A stretch of 64,000 nucleotides of DNA, taken from assembly GCA_934636245.1 (NCBI GenBank), contig CAKUAI010000001.1, positions 1-64,000 on the forward strand, written 5' to 3'. A program made the translations under genes and the position numbers. The stretch's first letter is position 1. Each line of letters begins with the position of its first letter. Of this stretch, positions 48,802-57,760 are shown piece by piece. Source of the DNA: an uncultured Coriobacteriales bacterium (GTDB lineage Bacteria > Actinomycetota > Coriobacteriia > Coriobacteriales > UMGS124). Under the pieces are notes generated by a model that was given only the letters and a program-made list of their open reading frames with translations, had not been told where the DNA came from and ran no database searches.

Positions 48802-51050
48802 TAGCGATCGCCTCCCTTCTGAGCTGCGCCGTTCATGACGGCGGCGATTTCCTCCTCAGTAAGCCCAAGCTCTTCGGGCGAGAGCTGGGATTGCGCGATT
48901 TCCAAGTACGCGGGGCACGTGCGCAGCAGCTCCTCGTGCGTGCCCTTGCCCACGACCGCGCCTTCGTCGAGCACGACGATCTGGGTGGCGTGCATGATCG
49001 TGGCGATGCGCTGGGCCACCACCACGATGGCCGCGTCCTTTTCGTTTTCGGTAAGAGCCTCGCGCAGCTTGGCGTCGGTCTTGTAGTCGAGCGCGCTGAA
49101 GGAGTCGTCGAACACGATGACCTCGGGGTTTTTGGCGAGGGCACGGGCGATGGAGAGACGCTGGCGCTGGCCGCCGGAGACGTTCGAGCCGCTCTGGCTG
49201 ACGTCGGAAGCGAAGCCGCCCTCGCGCTCCTGGATGAACTCGCTTGCCTGGGCGATGTCGGCCGCGCGGCGCATGTCCTCGTCGGTCACGCTGTCGCCGG
49301 CGAACTTGAGGTTGCTCTCGACGGTACCGGAGAACAAAAAGCCCTGCTGGGGGATGTAGCCCACGCGGCGGCGTACGTCGCTAAGCGACATCTCGCGCAC
49401 GTCCACACCGTCGAGCAAGACTGCGCCCCTCGTGGCATCGTACAGGCGCGGGATGAGCTGGACAATCGAGGTCTTGCCCGAGCCCGTGGAGCCGATGATG
49501 CCGAGCATCTCGCCGGCGCTCACCTTGAAGCTGACGCCGCTGACCACGTCTTCGCCTGCATCGGGATACTGGAAGGCCACGTCGCGGAACTCGAGCTCGC
49601 CGCGCACACCCTCAGCGGGGGCCTTGGGGCTGGCGGGCTCGCGGATGGAGCTCTCGGTGGCAAGGACCTCCTCCACGCGCTCGCAGGCAACCTCGGCGCG
49701 AGGCATCATGACCGAGACCATCGTGAGAATCATGAACGCCATGACGATCTGCATGGTGTAGGACATGAACGCCATCATGTCGCCTACCTGCATGATGCCG
49801 TCGTTCACGCCGTGAGAGCCGGCCCATACGATGAGCACCATGACGCAGTTCATCACGAGCATCATCAGCGGCATCATGAAGCTCATGGCGCGGTTCGTGA
49901 AGAGCTGCGTGTCCATGAGGTCGGTGCTTGCCTTGTCGAAGCGCTCAAGCTCGTGCTTCTGGCGGCCGAACGCGCGGATGGGCATGAGTCCGTCGAGAAT
50001 CTCGCGCGCAACGAGGTTCACGCGGTCGATGTATTGCTGCATCTTCTTGAACTTGGGCATGGTGAGGCCCATGAGCACGCCCACCACGGCCGAGACCGCG
50101 ATGACGGCGACGCCGATGGTCCACTCCAGGCCCGTTTTGGTGGCGAAAACACGCACGAGCGCGACCGTGCCCATGATCGGCGCCATGAGCACCATGCGGA
50201 TGAGCAAGGTGCATGCCATTTGGATCTGCTGGATGTCGTTGGTGCAGCGGGTGATGAGGGAGGCCTGGCTGAACTTGCCCACCTCGGCCGCGGAGAAGCT
50301 CATGACCTTATGGAACGTCTTGCGGCGCAGGTCGCGGGCGATGGTGCAGGCGGTGCGCGAGGCCACGGCGCCGGTGAGGATGGTGGCGACGAGGCTGATG
50401 GCGCACAGGCCGAACATCTTCGCGGTCATGCCTGCCAGGTAGGAGTTCTGCACGTCGGCCAGGCTGATGCCCTGGGCCTCGTATTCCTGCTGAACATAGC
50501 CGATGGCGCGCTGCGTCACGATGGAGCCGCCCATCTCGCCCATGGAGTCGGCCATGGCCTGGGCGCCCTCAACGAGCTGGTCGCGGCTGAGCATGCCGGC
50601 GGCAAAAGCGGCGCGCACGTCGTCCATGGAGAGACTGCCCTGGCCGGAGCCGGCGTTGTTGCCCAGATGGCTGGCGTCAACGCCTTGGGCAAGAGCCAGC
50701 GCCACAGTTTCGGGCAAGCTCATGGCCTGCGTCACGGCGCCGCCGTCCTCGCGGTCGGCCTCGGTGCCCTGGTAGGTGCAAATGCCCTGCTCATCGGGGG
50801 AAGAGTAGGCAGCCTCAACAACAGCTGCGTCTTCCTCGGACATGAACATCTCCAGGTCGTCGAGGGAGCTGCGGCGGATGGTGTCGGGCACGGGGTTCTC
50901 GATGCCGCCTTGCTGGATGCCCACGTCCACGATCTCGGACATGTAGGCAGGAAGCGTCAGGTCGGCGTTGCAGGAGATGATGATGAGCACCACCGCGGTG
51001 ACGAGGGCCAGGATGTGGTTCTTAAAGAGCTTGATGATTCTCATCGGCAT
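48801..51050 (-). CDS. ABC exporter subunit with degenerate ATPase site
   Basis: 749 residues, longer than the usual 580-620 because of an insert of roughly 150 residues between the first two membrane helices (about 40-180, external). Walker A GSTGSGKTS and signature VSGGQRQ are intact. Walker B is VIVFDDSFSALD, with Asp in place of the catalytic Glu, as in the degenerate half of heterodimeric exporters such as BmrCD or TM287/288. ATG 51050 lies behind AAAGGAGG. It overlaps the MarR gene, and the partner gene overlaps it. Confidence 0.9.
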   Translation of the reverse strand: MPMRIIKLFKNHILALVTAVVLIIISCNADLTLPAYMSEIVDVGIQQGGIENPVPDTIRRSSLDDLEMFMSEEDAAVVEAAYSSPDEQGICTYQGTEADREDGGAVTQAMSLPETVALALAQGVDASHLGNNAGSGQGSLSMDDVRAAFAAGMLSRDQLVEGAQAMADSMGEMGGSIVTQRAIGYVQQEYEAQGISLADVQNSYLAGMTAKMFGLCAISLVATILTGAVASRTACTIARDLRRKTFHKVMSFSAAEVGKFSQASLITRCTNDIQQIQMACTLLIRMVLMAPIMGTVALVRVFATKTGLEWTIGVAVIAVSAVVGVLMGLTMPKFKKMQQYIDRVNLVAREILDGLMPIRAFGRQKHELERFDKASTDLMDTQLFTNRAMSFMMPLMMLVMNCVMVLIVWAGSHGVNDGIMQVGDMMAFMSYTMQIVMAFMILTMVSVMMPRAEVACERVEEVLATESSIREPASPKAPAEGVRGELEFRDVAFQYPDAGEDVVSGVSFKVSAGEMLGIIGSTGSGKTSIVQLIPRLYDATRGAVLLDGVDVREMSLSDVRRRVGYIPQQGFLFSGTVESNLKFAGDSVTDEDMRRAADIAQASEFIQEREGGFASDVSQSGSNVSGGQRQRLSIARALAKNPEVIVFDDSFSALDYKTDAKLREALTENEKDAAIVVVAQRIATIMHATQIVVLDEGAVVGKGTHEELLRTCPAYLEIAQSQLSPEELGLTEEEIAAVMNGAAQKGGDR

Positions 51051-51516
51051 CGCCTCCTTTCGTCGGGGTCGCGTCTTGTGTGCTGATGATCTCGTTGCAG
51101 CGTTTGAGGATGCGCAAGGCATCGCGTGCGTCTTGTTCGCCCAGCTCGCGCAGGAACTCCGCGCCGTGTGCGTCGAACTCTGCGCGGCGGCGGGCTCGCT
51201 CTGCCTCGCCCTGCTCGGTGAGGGTCACGGTCACGCGCCTGCGGTCCTCGGTGTCGTGCGAGCGCTCAATCCAGCCTTTTTCCTCGAGCGCGCGCAGCAC
51301 GTTGGCCACGCGGGCGGGGGTGAGGTGTGAGCATTCGGCGATTTGGGAGGGGGTGAGGTCGGCCTCCCCGGCAACCGTGGCGAGATGCAGTGCGCGTATC
51401 ACGGCCATCTCGCCGCGCATGGAGTTGCGCGTGCTGGGGTGCATGCCGCGTCTCAGGCGTGTGAGCTGCTCAAACAGCTCGTGGGAGAGCTCGATATAGG
51501 GATCGTTTGTTTCCAC
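51022..51516 (-). CDS. MarR-family regulator
   Basis: 164 residues. The winged helix is in MRGEMAVIRALHLATVAGEA, DLTPSQIAECSHLTPARVAN, VLRALEEKGWIERSHDTEDR. It is the first gene of a three-gene overlapping unit with the exporter and is the likely autoregulator. It overlaps the exporter start by 29 bases. A partial palindrome lies at its promoter. Confidence 0.9.
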   Translation of the reverse strand: METNDPYIELSHELFEQLTRLRRGMHPSTRNSMRGEMAVIRALHLATVAGEADLTPSQIAECSHLTPARVANVLRALEEKGWIERSHDTEDRRRVTVTLTEQGEAERARRRAEFDAHGAEFLRELGEQDARDALRILKRCNEIISTQDATPTKGGDADENHQAL

Positions 51517-51526
51517 TAGAACAACC

Positions 51527-51553
51527 TTACACTAGAAACTAATTAGCGTGTAA
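51527..51553 (-). promoter_or_regulatory. Candidate MarR operator
   Basis: TTACACTAG ... CTAATTAGCGTGTAA: outer TTACAC and GTGTAA are inverted partners, with a further ACTAG at 51512-51517 near the start codon. It lies 11-37 bases upstream of the MarR start. Confidence 0.5.
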
Positions 51554-51653
51554 AAGATTGCCACTAGAGACAGGCGGCTTGTACGGCGTCGTCGAGTCGC
51601 TACAGAGAGCACACAGATGGGCTGGGATGGGAGAGGACCGCCGTGCGTTTGTT

Positions 51654-51683
51654 GGGTTGGGAGGGACCGCTGGGTTAGGCGGG
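51654..51683 (+). other. Potential G-quadruplex sequence
   Basis: GGGTTGGGAGGGACCGCTGG, then G and, seven bases on, another GGG: four or five G3 tracts with loops of 2, 1, 6 and 6 bases. The surrounding 51557-51742 region is gene-free, G-rich on the plus strand and contains short GAGCTGGGC(G/A)GG repeats. Confidence 0.4.
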
Positions 51684-51742
51684 CCTGCTGAGCTGGGCAG
51701 GTCTATTGAGCTGGGCGGGCCTGCCGCGGTTTACCCGAGACC

Positions 51743-52657
51743 TTACTGCCGGCCTGATTCTGCCTGTTCGCAGGCGTAGACCCAGAAGCGTCGTGCCGCC
51801 GGTGTGCGGCGCGAGTCTCGGCGACGCACAGCGTAGGTGCCGAAGGCGGCCGATTCAGGTGTGTCGAGCGGGATTATTTTGGTTTCGGGGTGACGCGTCT
51901 CGCCGCCGGTGATGCGGGCCGGGAAGGCGAAGCACAGCGCATCGTTCTTGCGGGCCAGTTGCACAAGCATGTCGGGGTTCGAGGATGTGGCGGGTATTTC
52001 GATATGCATGCCCGCTGCTTCGCAGGCTTTGACGATGTAGCGGTGCAGGTGGTTGAGCCTGCCAGCGGTGACGAGGCGCTGATCGTCGAGGTCGGCAAGG
52101 GTGAGGCGCTCTTTGCTGGCCAGGGGGTTGTCCAGGGGCACGGCCAGCCAGAGTCCCGTGGCCACGACGAGGGCTCGCTCGAAATGCGCGGGGTCGAGAA
52201 GCGATGGGCACGATCCCACGAGCGCTACGTCGGCCCTGCCGCTCTCAAGCATGTCGAGGGCGCCTTCGGTGTTGCCTTCCTCGAATTCCTGTACGAGGTC
52301 TGCTTCGCGCTCGGCAAATCGAGAGAAAAAATCCGCTGGCAGCGAAAGTGCCGCGCCGGTGGCGAGCGCCAGCGTGAGCGTGCCGCCGCGTGCGTCGCGG
52401 GAGGAGGGATAGGCGCGTGCGAGCTCGTCGAACGCCTCGGTCACGGGGCGTGCCTGAGCGAGGAAAATCGCACCTTCCGGCGTGCTGACCAGGCGGTTTC
52501 CATCGGCGACCTCAAAGAGCGGCACGTCGATCTCCTCTTCGAGCCTATGCACTGCCTGGCTGAGCGCCTGTCGCGAGACGAAGAGCGCCTCGGCTGCGCG
52601 GGCAAAGCTGCCGGTGTCGTAGGCGGCAAGTGCATATTTGAGGTCGCGTATCTCCAT
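51743..52657 (-). CDS. LysR-family regulator
   Basis: 304 residues. Winged helix MEIRDLKYALAAYDTGSFAR, then AAEALFVSRQALSQAVHRLE. A periplasmic-binding-protein-like effector domain follows. It is divergent from the exported flavoprotein gene at 52840, which is its probable target. The gap of 182 bases between them should hold both promoters. Confidence 0.9.
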   Translation of the reverse strand: MEIRDLKYALAAYDTGSFARAAEALFVSRQALSQAVHRLEEEIDVPLFEVADGNRLVSTPEGAIFLAQARPVTEAFDELARAYPSSRDARGGTLTLALATGAALSLPADFFSRFAEREADLVQEFEEGNTEGALDMLESGRADVALVGSCPSLLDPAHFERALVVATGLWLAVPLDNPLASKERLTLADLDDQRLVTAGRLNHLHRYIVKACEAAGMHIEIPATSSNPDMLVQLARKNDALCFAFPARITGGETRHPETKIIPLDTPESAAFGTYAVRRRDSRRTPAARRFWVYACEQAESGRQ

Positions 52658-52839
52658 GGCTGACCCTCGCTTTCGTATGGTGTTCCCCCGATAGGCGCAA
52701 CTCCCACTTGCGCCTGCGCCTAGTTTAGCTGCTCACGCATGCTCGTGCCAGTGCCTAGAATCGGTTTTGTCAAGGCGCGCATGCCGGTGGGAGCCGGGTG
52801 CGCGTGACTGAGGAACGAATAAAGAAAAGGGGTTTTCGC

Positions 52840-54600
52840 ATGAGCAAACTGTCTCGCCGCAACTTCCTGGCCGCTTCCGGCGCTGCCGCCGTCGCCGCAA
52901 TGGGTGCCGGCACTGCCCTGGCCGCCACCTCCACCTCCGCCGACACTTCTGACGCCATGAACGAGGCCGAGGAGAAGGCTACCTCGGGTGCCCAGGAGGG
53001 CGTTGGCGTGGACGACTCCTATGTCGTGAGCCTGAAGAACGGCCTGCCCAAGTGGAGCTTCGAGATTGCCCCCGACCCCATCGCCGACGAGGACATCGCC
53101 GAGGTCGTTGAGGACGACATCATCGTCGTGGGCGCTGGCATGGCCGGCATCTGCACCGCTGCCGCTGCCGCCGAGAAGGGCGCAAGCGTCACGCTGTTTT
53201 CCGCCTCCAGCCAGCCTATTTCCCGTGGCGGCTCCAACTTCTCGGCCTACAACAAGGTCGTCGAGGAGTACGGCATCGACCGTCTCGACCCGGTCGACTT
53301 CTTCTACCATGAGGAGCGCGCCGCCAGCTTCACCATCGACCAGAAGATGTGGATGCGCGGCTACAACAACTCCGAAGAGGCCATGAACTGGTGCATCGAC
53401 ATCGTCCGCAGCAAGGACGTCGAAGTGTTCCTGGAGTCCGACAACCGCCTGGACAACGGCCCCGACTACGCCATCGGCTTCGGCGCCAAGGGCGACGACA
53501 CTGCCAGCGCTTCCACCGGCCAGCAGAATGCCGTCGAGGCCATGGAGGCCTATGCTCTCGAGCAGGGCGCGACCATCATCTATGACACTGTGGCCAAGCA
53601 GCTCGTTCGTGACGAGGAGACCGGCCGCGTGGTCGCCGTCGTGGCCCAGAAGGCCGACGGCAGCTACGTGAAGTTCGTGGGCCACAAGGGCATCGTCCTT
53701 GCCACTGGTGACTTCTCTGCCAACAAGGAGATGATCGCCAAGTACTGCCCCCAGATTCTGCCGATCGTGGGTCTCGAGGATGCCGAGACCGACTACAACC
53801 GCGGTTTCGCTCTCACGGGCCTGTATCCCGGCGATGGCCAGAAGATGGGCCTGTGGGTGGGCGCTGCCTGGCAGCACACCTCCGTCGCCCCGATGATGCA
53901 GGGTGCCTGGGGCGGCTCCTTCGAGCCCCTCGGCTTCCACCAGGGCCTCAACGTCAACATGAACACCGAGCGTTACCAGCGTGAGGACATCTCCGCTCCT
54001 TACGCCGCCAACCACCTCATCACGCAGCCCGGTCATGTCGCCTTCGGCATCTGGACGGCCAACTTCGCCCAGGCCATCATTGACGCTGGTTACGAGTGGC
54101 GCACCTTCGGCAAGCGCTACGAGACCCCTGCCTCCACGGCCGACGAGATGATTGAGAAGTGGGAGGCCGGTATCGAGTCCGGCAGCTACTTCAAGGCCGA
54201 CACCATCGCTGAGCTCGCCGAGCAGCTGGGCCTGGACGCTGAGAAGCTGCAGGCTGTGGTCGACCGCTACAACGAGCTGTGCGACAAGGGCGTCGACGAG
54301 GACTTCCACAAGGCTGCCCAGTTCCTCATCCCGATCGAGCCCGAGGGTCCCTTCTACGCCGCCCGCAACTACGCCATGATGATGACCGTCATGGGCGGCC
54401 TCAACACCAACTGCGACATGCAGGTGTGCGACGAGAACGACGCCCCGCTGCCTGGTCTCTTCAACGTGGGCCACATGACGGGCAACATGTACGCCAACAA
54501 CTACAACTTTGCCATCCCCGGCAACTGCTACGGCATCAACTGCATCACTTACGGCTATCTGCTCGGCCATGACCTGGCCGACGGCAGGTTCGACGCGTAA
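52840..54600 (+). CDS. Tat-exported FAD-dependent reductase
   Basis: 586 residues. Tat signal LSRRNFLAASGAAAVAAMGA, then an acidic linker (to about 90), and the FAD motif DDIIVVGAGMAGICTAAAAA. QPISRGGSNFSAYN and the C-terminal FAD segment (LFNVGHMTGNMYANNYNF) match the fumarate reductase-like group. No heme motif. It should reduce a soluble organic acceptor; identity unknown. ATG 52840 is preferred over GTG 52798 because it starts the signal. It is divergent from LysR. Confidence 0.85.
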   Translation: MSKLSRRNFLAASGAAAVAAMGAGTALAATSTSADTSDAMNEAEEKATSGAQEGVGVDDSYVVSLKNGLPKWSFEIAPDPIADEDIAEVVEDDIIVVGAGMAGICTAAAAAEKGASVTLFSASSQPISRGGSNFSAYNKVVEEYGIDRLDPVDFFYHEERAASFTIDQKMWMRGYNNSEEAMNWCIDIVRSKDVEVFLESDNRLDNGPDYAIGFGAKGDDTASASTGQQNAVEAMEAYALEQGATIIYDTVAKQLVRDEETGRVVAVVAQKADGSYVKFVGHKGIVLATGDFSANKEMIAKYCPQILPIVGLEDAETDYNRGFALTGLYPGDGQKMGLWVGAAWQHTSVAPMMQGAWGGSFEPLGFHQGLNVNMNTERYQREDISAPYAANHLITQPGHVAFGIWTANFAQAIIDAGYEWRTFGKRYETPASTADEMIEKWEAGIESGSYFKADTIAELAEQLGLDAEKLQAVVDRYNELCDKGVDEDFHKAAQFLIPIEPEGPFYAARNYAMMMTVMGGLNTNCDMQVCDENDAPLPGLFNVGHMTGNMYANNYNFAIPGNCYGINCITYGYLLGHDLADGRFDA

Positions 54601-55041
54601 GAGCCGATGCGAGCGGCCCCGTCGGGCTGCGACAGGGCTGTAACATAGGGTGCTTGCGAGTATTTGTGAATGGGGGCGCGTCTCGATGTGGGGCGCGCCT
54701 CCTTTGCGTGCCGGGTGTGGGGATCGTGCGGGAGGCGAGTCCATATTGAGACACCGGCTGATTGAGCGGCTCGCGATGTACGTCAAGAAGCAGGCTCGCC
54801 GCCTTTCTGTTTCATGATTAACATTCCATGAGACTGGCCTCGGAACATTTCTGGGGCCAGTTTTTTGTCTACAGGTATATCTAGCTGGACAAAACAGGCT
54901 TCCGGTTCTTTTTTGGCGCTCTTACCAGGAAAAATAAATCATTAACTATGAAACGAGTAGGAAATAGCCTATGGACGGATGCTAAGATGTCCCCTACCTG
55001 TTATGGGCAGGCGACAAAAGGGATAGGAAAGAGGGGGAAAC
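54601..55041. other. Gene-free gap with hairpin and terminator
   Basis: About 440 bases without a gene. GGCGCG...CGCGCC lies at 54675-54699. A clear terminator is at 54834-54866. The region 54900-55000 is A/T-rich and probably contains the promoter of the acetamidase operon. Confidence 0.45.
54834..54866 (+). terminator. Terminator downstream of the exported flavoprotein
   Basis: CTGGCCTC and GGGGCCAG pair around an 11-base loop, then TTTTTT. Confidence 0.8.
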
Positions 55042-55938
55042 ATGATTGAACTGAGCGATGAGAAAGTTATCTACGCGTTTGCGCAAGATCTCGAGCCTGC
55101 GCTGACCGTTGAGTCGGGCGACACCGTTCGCATCCGTACCAAGGACTGCTTCGGCAACCAGCTTCAGGGTCCCGAGGACAAGCTCGACTACATCGACTGG
55201 GACCGCATCAACCCTGCCACGGGCCCCATCTACGTGAGCGGCGCCGTCAAGGGCGGCACGCTCAAGGTCAAGATCGAGTCCATCGAGTTCGACGAGCAGG
55301 CCGCTTGCTGCACGGGCAAGGACGAGGGCATCTGCGGCGACATCCTTGAGGGCTGGAGCACGGCATTCTGCAAGGTGACCAAGGACGAAGTCGTCTGGAA
55401 CGACAAGCTTTCGCTGCCGCTGCGCCCCATGATCGGTGTTATCGGCGTCGCTCCCGAGGGCGAGCCTGTGAACTGCGGCACCCCCGGCAGCCACGGCGGT
55501 AACATGGACAACACCGCCATCACCGCCGGCGCCACCCTGTATTTCCCCGTCGCTTGCGACGGCGCCCTCTTCGGTTGCGGCGACATGCACGCCTGCATGG
55601 GCGACGGCGAGATTGGCGTCTCCGGTGCCGAGATTGCCGGCTACGCCACGGTCACGCTGACCTCTCTGCCCGAGCTCAAGATCTCCAACCCGATCCTCGA
55701 GAACGAGACGCACCTTGTGTGCATCGCTTCGGCAGCGACGCTCGACGAGGCGTGCGACATCGTTGTCCATGACATGCTGGAGCTGCTGCACAGCCGCACC
55801 GGTGCCCCCAAGGACGAACTCACGATGCTGCTCTCCCTCGTGGCTGACCTGCGCATTTGCCAGGTCGTTGATCCCGAGAAGACCGTTCGCTACGAGATTC
55901 CCAAGTACGTTCTGTCTGCATACGGCTTCGAGCTCTAA
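55042..55938 (+). CDS. Acetamidase/formamidase family protein
   Basis: 298 residues, the short form of the FmdA/AmdA family. It shows GGNMDN after GSHG, FGCGDMHACMGDGEIG, and the Cys-containing TGKDEGICGD; these are typical amide hydrolase signatures. It would release ammonia from formamide, acetamide or a similar small amide. The ATG follows GAGGGGGAAAC. A permease gene starts 24 bases after its stop, so uptake and cleavage of the same compound is the natural reading. Confidence 0.88.
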   Translation: MIELSDEKVIYAFAQDLEPALTVESGDTVRIRTKDCFGNQLQGPEDKLDYIDWDRINPATGPIYVSGAVKGGTLKVKIESIEFDEQAACCTGKDEGICGDILEGWSTAFCKVTKDEVVWNDKLSLPLRPMIGVIGVAPEGEPVNCGTPGSHGGNMDNTAITAGATLYFPVACDGALFGCGDMHACMGDGEIGVSGAEIAGYATVTLTSLPELKISNPILENETHLVCIASAATLDEACDIVVHDMLELLHSRTGAPKDELTMLLSLVADLRICQVVDPEKTVRYEIPKYVLSAYGFEL

Positions 55939-55962
55939 TACATATCACTACGAGGAGCAACA

Positions 55963-57357
55963 ATGACTGACGAGAAAGCCCCTGCGGCCTCGAGCGTCCA
56001 GGCTTCTGAGGAAGCCCTTGAAGAGATGGGCTACAAGCAGGAGCTCAAGCGAGCCCTGACCTTGCCGGACATGCTGGTGTACGGCCTCATCTTCATGGTG
56101 CCTATCGCACCCTTCGGCATCTACGGCGGTGTCTTCCAGGATTCCGGCGGCATGCCTGCCCTGGTCTACCTCATCGGCATGATTGCCATGATCTTCACCG
56201 CCATTTCCTACTCCACCCTGTCGCAGGAGTTCCCCGTGTCCGGCTCGGTCTACGGCTACGGCAGCCGTGGCGTCGGCTGTGGCTGGGGCTTCATGGGCGG
56301 CTGGGCAATGATGCTCGACTACCTGCTGGTTCCCACCCTGCTGTACGTCGTGGCTTCCGTTGCCATGCACGGCCTGGTGCCCCAGATTCCCACCATTGTG
56401 TGGGGCCTTCTGTTTGTGCTCATCAACACCTTCGTCAACATCCGCGGCATCGAGCTGACTGCCATGCTGAACCGCATCGCGCTTGTGGGCGAGCTGCTGG
56501 TTCTCGGCATCTTCCTCTTCATGGGCATCTGGTGGCTGGCCACCGATCCCATGAGCAACGGCTTCACCCTGAAGCCCTTCTACAACGCGGAGACCTTCAG
56601 CCTGCCCCTCGTCATGGGCGCTGTGTCCCTGGGCTGCCTGTCCTTCATGGGCTTCGACGCCATCTCGACCCTTTCCGAGGAGGCCAAGGACGCCAAGAAG
56701 GGCCCGGGCCGCGCCATGATTTGCTCCCTCATGCTGGTGGGCGTGCTCTTCATGGCCCAGACCTACATCGCCGGTTGCCTGTGTCCCGACGGCTCCGTCT
56801 TTGCCGATGACCCTGATAACGGCTTCTACCTGGTTGCCTCTATCGCCGGTGGCAAGTTCCTGTATGGCCTGTGCGCCCTGGCGACCGCCATTGCCTGGGG
56901 CATCTTCAACTCCCTGGCCGCCCAGACCGCCATCAGCCGCATCCTGTTCGCCATGTCTCGCGACGGCATGATGCCCAAGGCCCTGGCCAAGGTTCACCCC
57001 ACCTACAAGACCCCTTACGTGGCGGCTCTGTTTGTGGGTATCCTCTCCATCATCCTCGTGACCGTCTTTGAGCAGCTCGGTGTCGACGCCATCAGCCGCC
57101 TGGTCAACTTTGGTGCACTGACTGCCTTCATGATGCTGAACCTCACCATCATTTGGCACTTCTTCTACAAGAAGAGGACCGGCAACGTGGGCAGGCACCT
57201 GATTCTGCCGCTCGTTGGCTTCCTGATCATCGCCTACGTGTGGTTCAACCTCGATAGCCTGTCCAAGACCATGGGTCTCATCTGGATCGTGTGCGGTGCC
57301 GTGTACTACCTGGTTCTCACCAAGGTCCTCAAGAAGGACGTGTCGATGGAGGTCTAA
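55963..57357 (+). CDS. APC-family amino acid/polyamine permease
   Basis: 464 residues with 12 predicted membrane helices. It begins TLPDMLVYGLIFMVPIAPFG, the usual substrate-site helix of APC transporters. SFMGFDAISTLSEEAKDAKK is the conserved helix 6/loop segment. It resembles putrescine/amino-acid importers such as PuuP. It is in one operon with the acetamidase-like gene, so its substrate may be an amide or amine. A terminator follows. Confidence 0.9.
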   Translation: MTDEKAPAASSVQASEEALEEMGYKQELKRALTLPDMLVYGLIFMVPIAPFGIYGGVFQDSGGMPALVYLIGMIAMIFTAISYSTLSQEFPVSGSVYGYGSRGVGCGWGFMGGWAMMLDYLLVPTLLYVVASVAMHGLVPQIPTIVWGLLFVLINTFVNIRGIELTAMLNRIALVGELLVLGIFLFMGIWWLATDPMSNGFTLKPFYNAETFSLPLVMGAVSLGCLSFMGFDAISTLSEEAKDAKKGPGRAMICSLMLVGVLFMAQTYIAGCLCPDGSVFADDPDNGFYLVASIAGGKFLYGLCALATAIAWGIFNSLAAQTAISRILFAMSRDGMMPKALAKVHPTYKTPYVAALFVGILSIILVTVFEQLGVDAISRLVNFGALTAFMMLNLTIIWHFFYKKRTGNVGRHLILPLVGFLIIAYVWFNLDSLSKTMGLIWIVCGAVYYLVLTKVLKKDVSMEV

Positions 57358-57413
57358 GGCCTCTGCTTGCACGTTACGCACGACTGGCCAGATAGGCCTT
57401 GCAAAAAACATGC

Positions 57414-57459
57414 ACCCCCAGGAAGTCGCCCGGTATCGGAGTCCTTCCTGGGGGTCTTT
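57414..57459 (+). terminator. Terminator of the amidase-permease operon
   Basis: ACCCCCAGGAAG and CTTCCTGGGGGT pair around an 18-base loop, then CTTTT. Confidence 0.8.
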
Positions 57460-57760
57460 TCGTTTGGAGAGGGCGGCCATGCTGGGCGTGGGGAAGTCGC
57501 GCGTGAGATACGGCCGGGAGACGAAGGTCAAAGTCGCGAGCGTCGTTGCGGATGGGGACGCCCAAGTCCGAGGCGATGGAAAGCATGGCGGGGTGTCGCT
57601 GGCTGTCTGCTTCGATTCGAACGTGCCGTAAGAGCCATTTTGGGCTGATGGGTGCAATGTTCCATCTGGCGCGACCGATGTGAATCATCGTCCGAGACGC
57701 CGCATGGTTGCAATTGGGTCGTGGGTGTGAGACCGGGCCGCATTGAGGCGGATGCTGGCC

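Noticed and set aside
48795..51086. Plus-strand frame of 763 codons opposite the ABC exporter subunit
   Set aside because: Shadow rich in His, Asp and Ala; the exporter on the other strand has Walker A/B and signature motifs.
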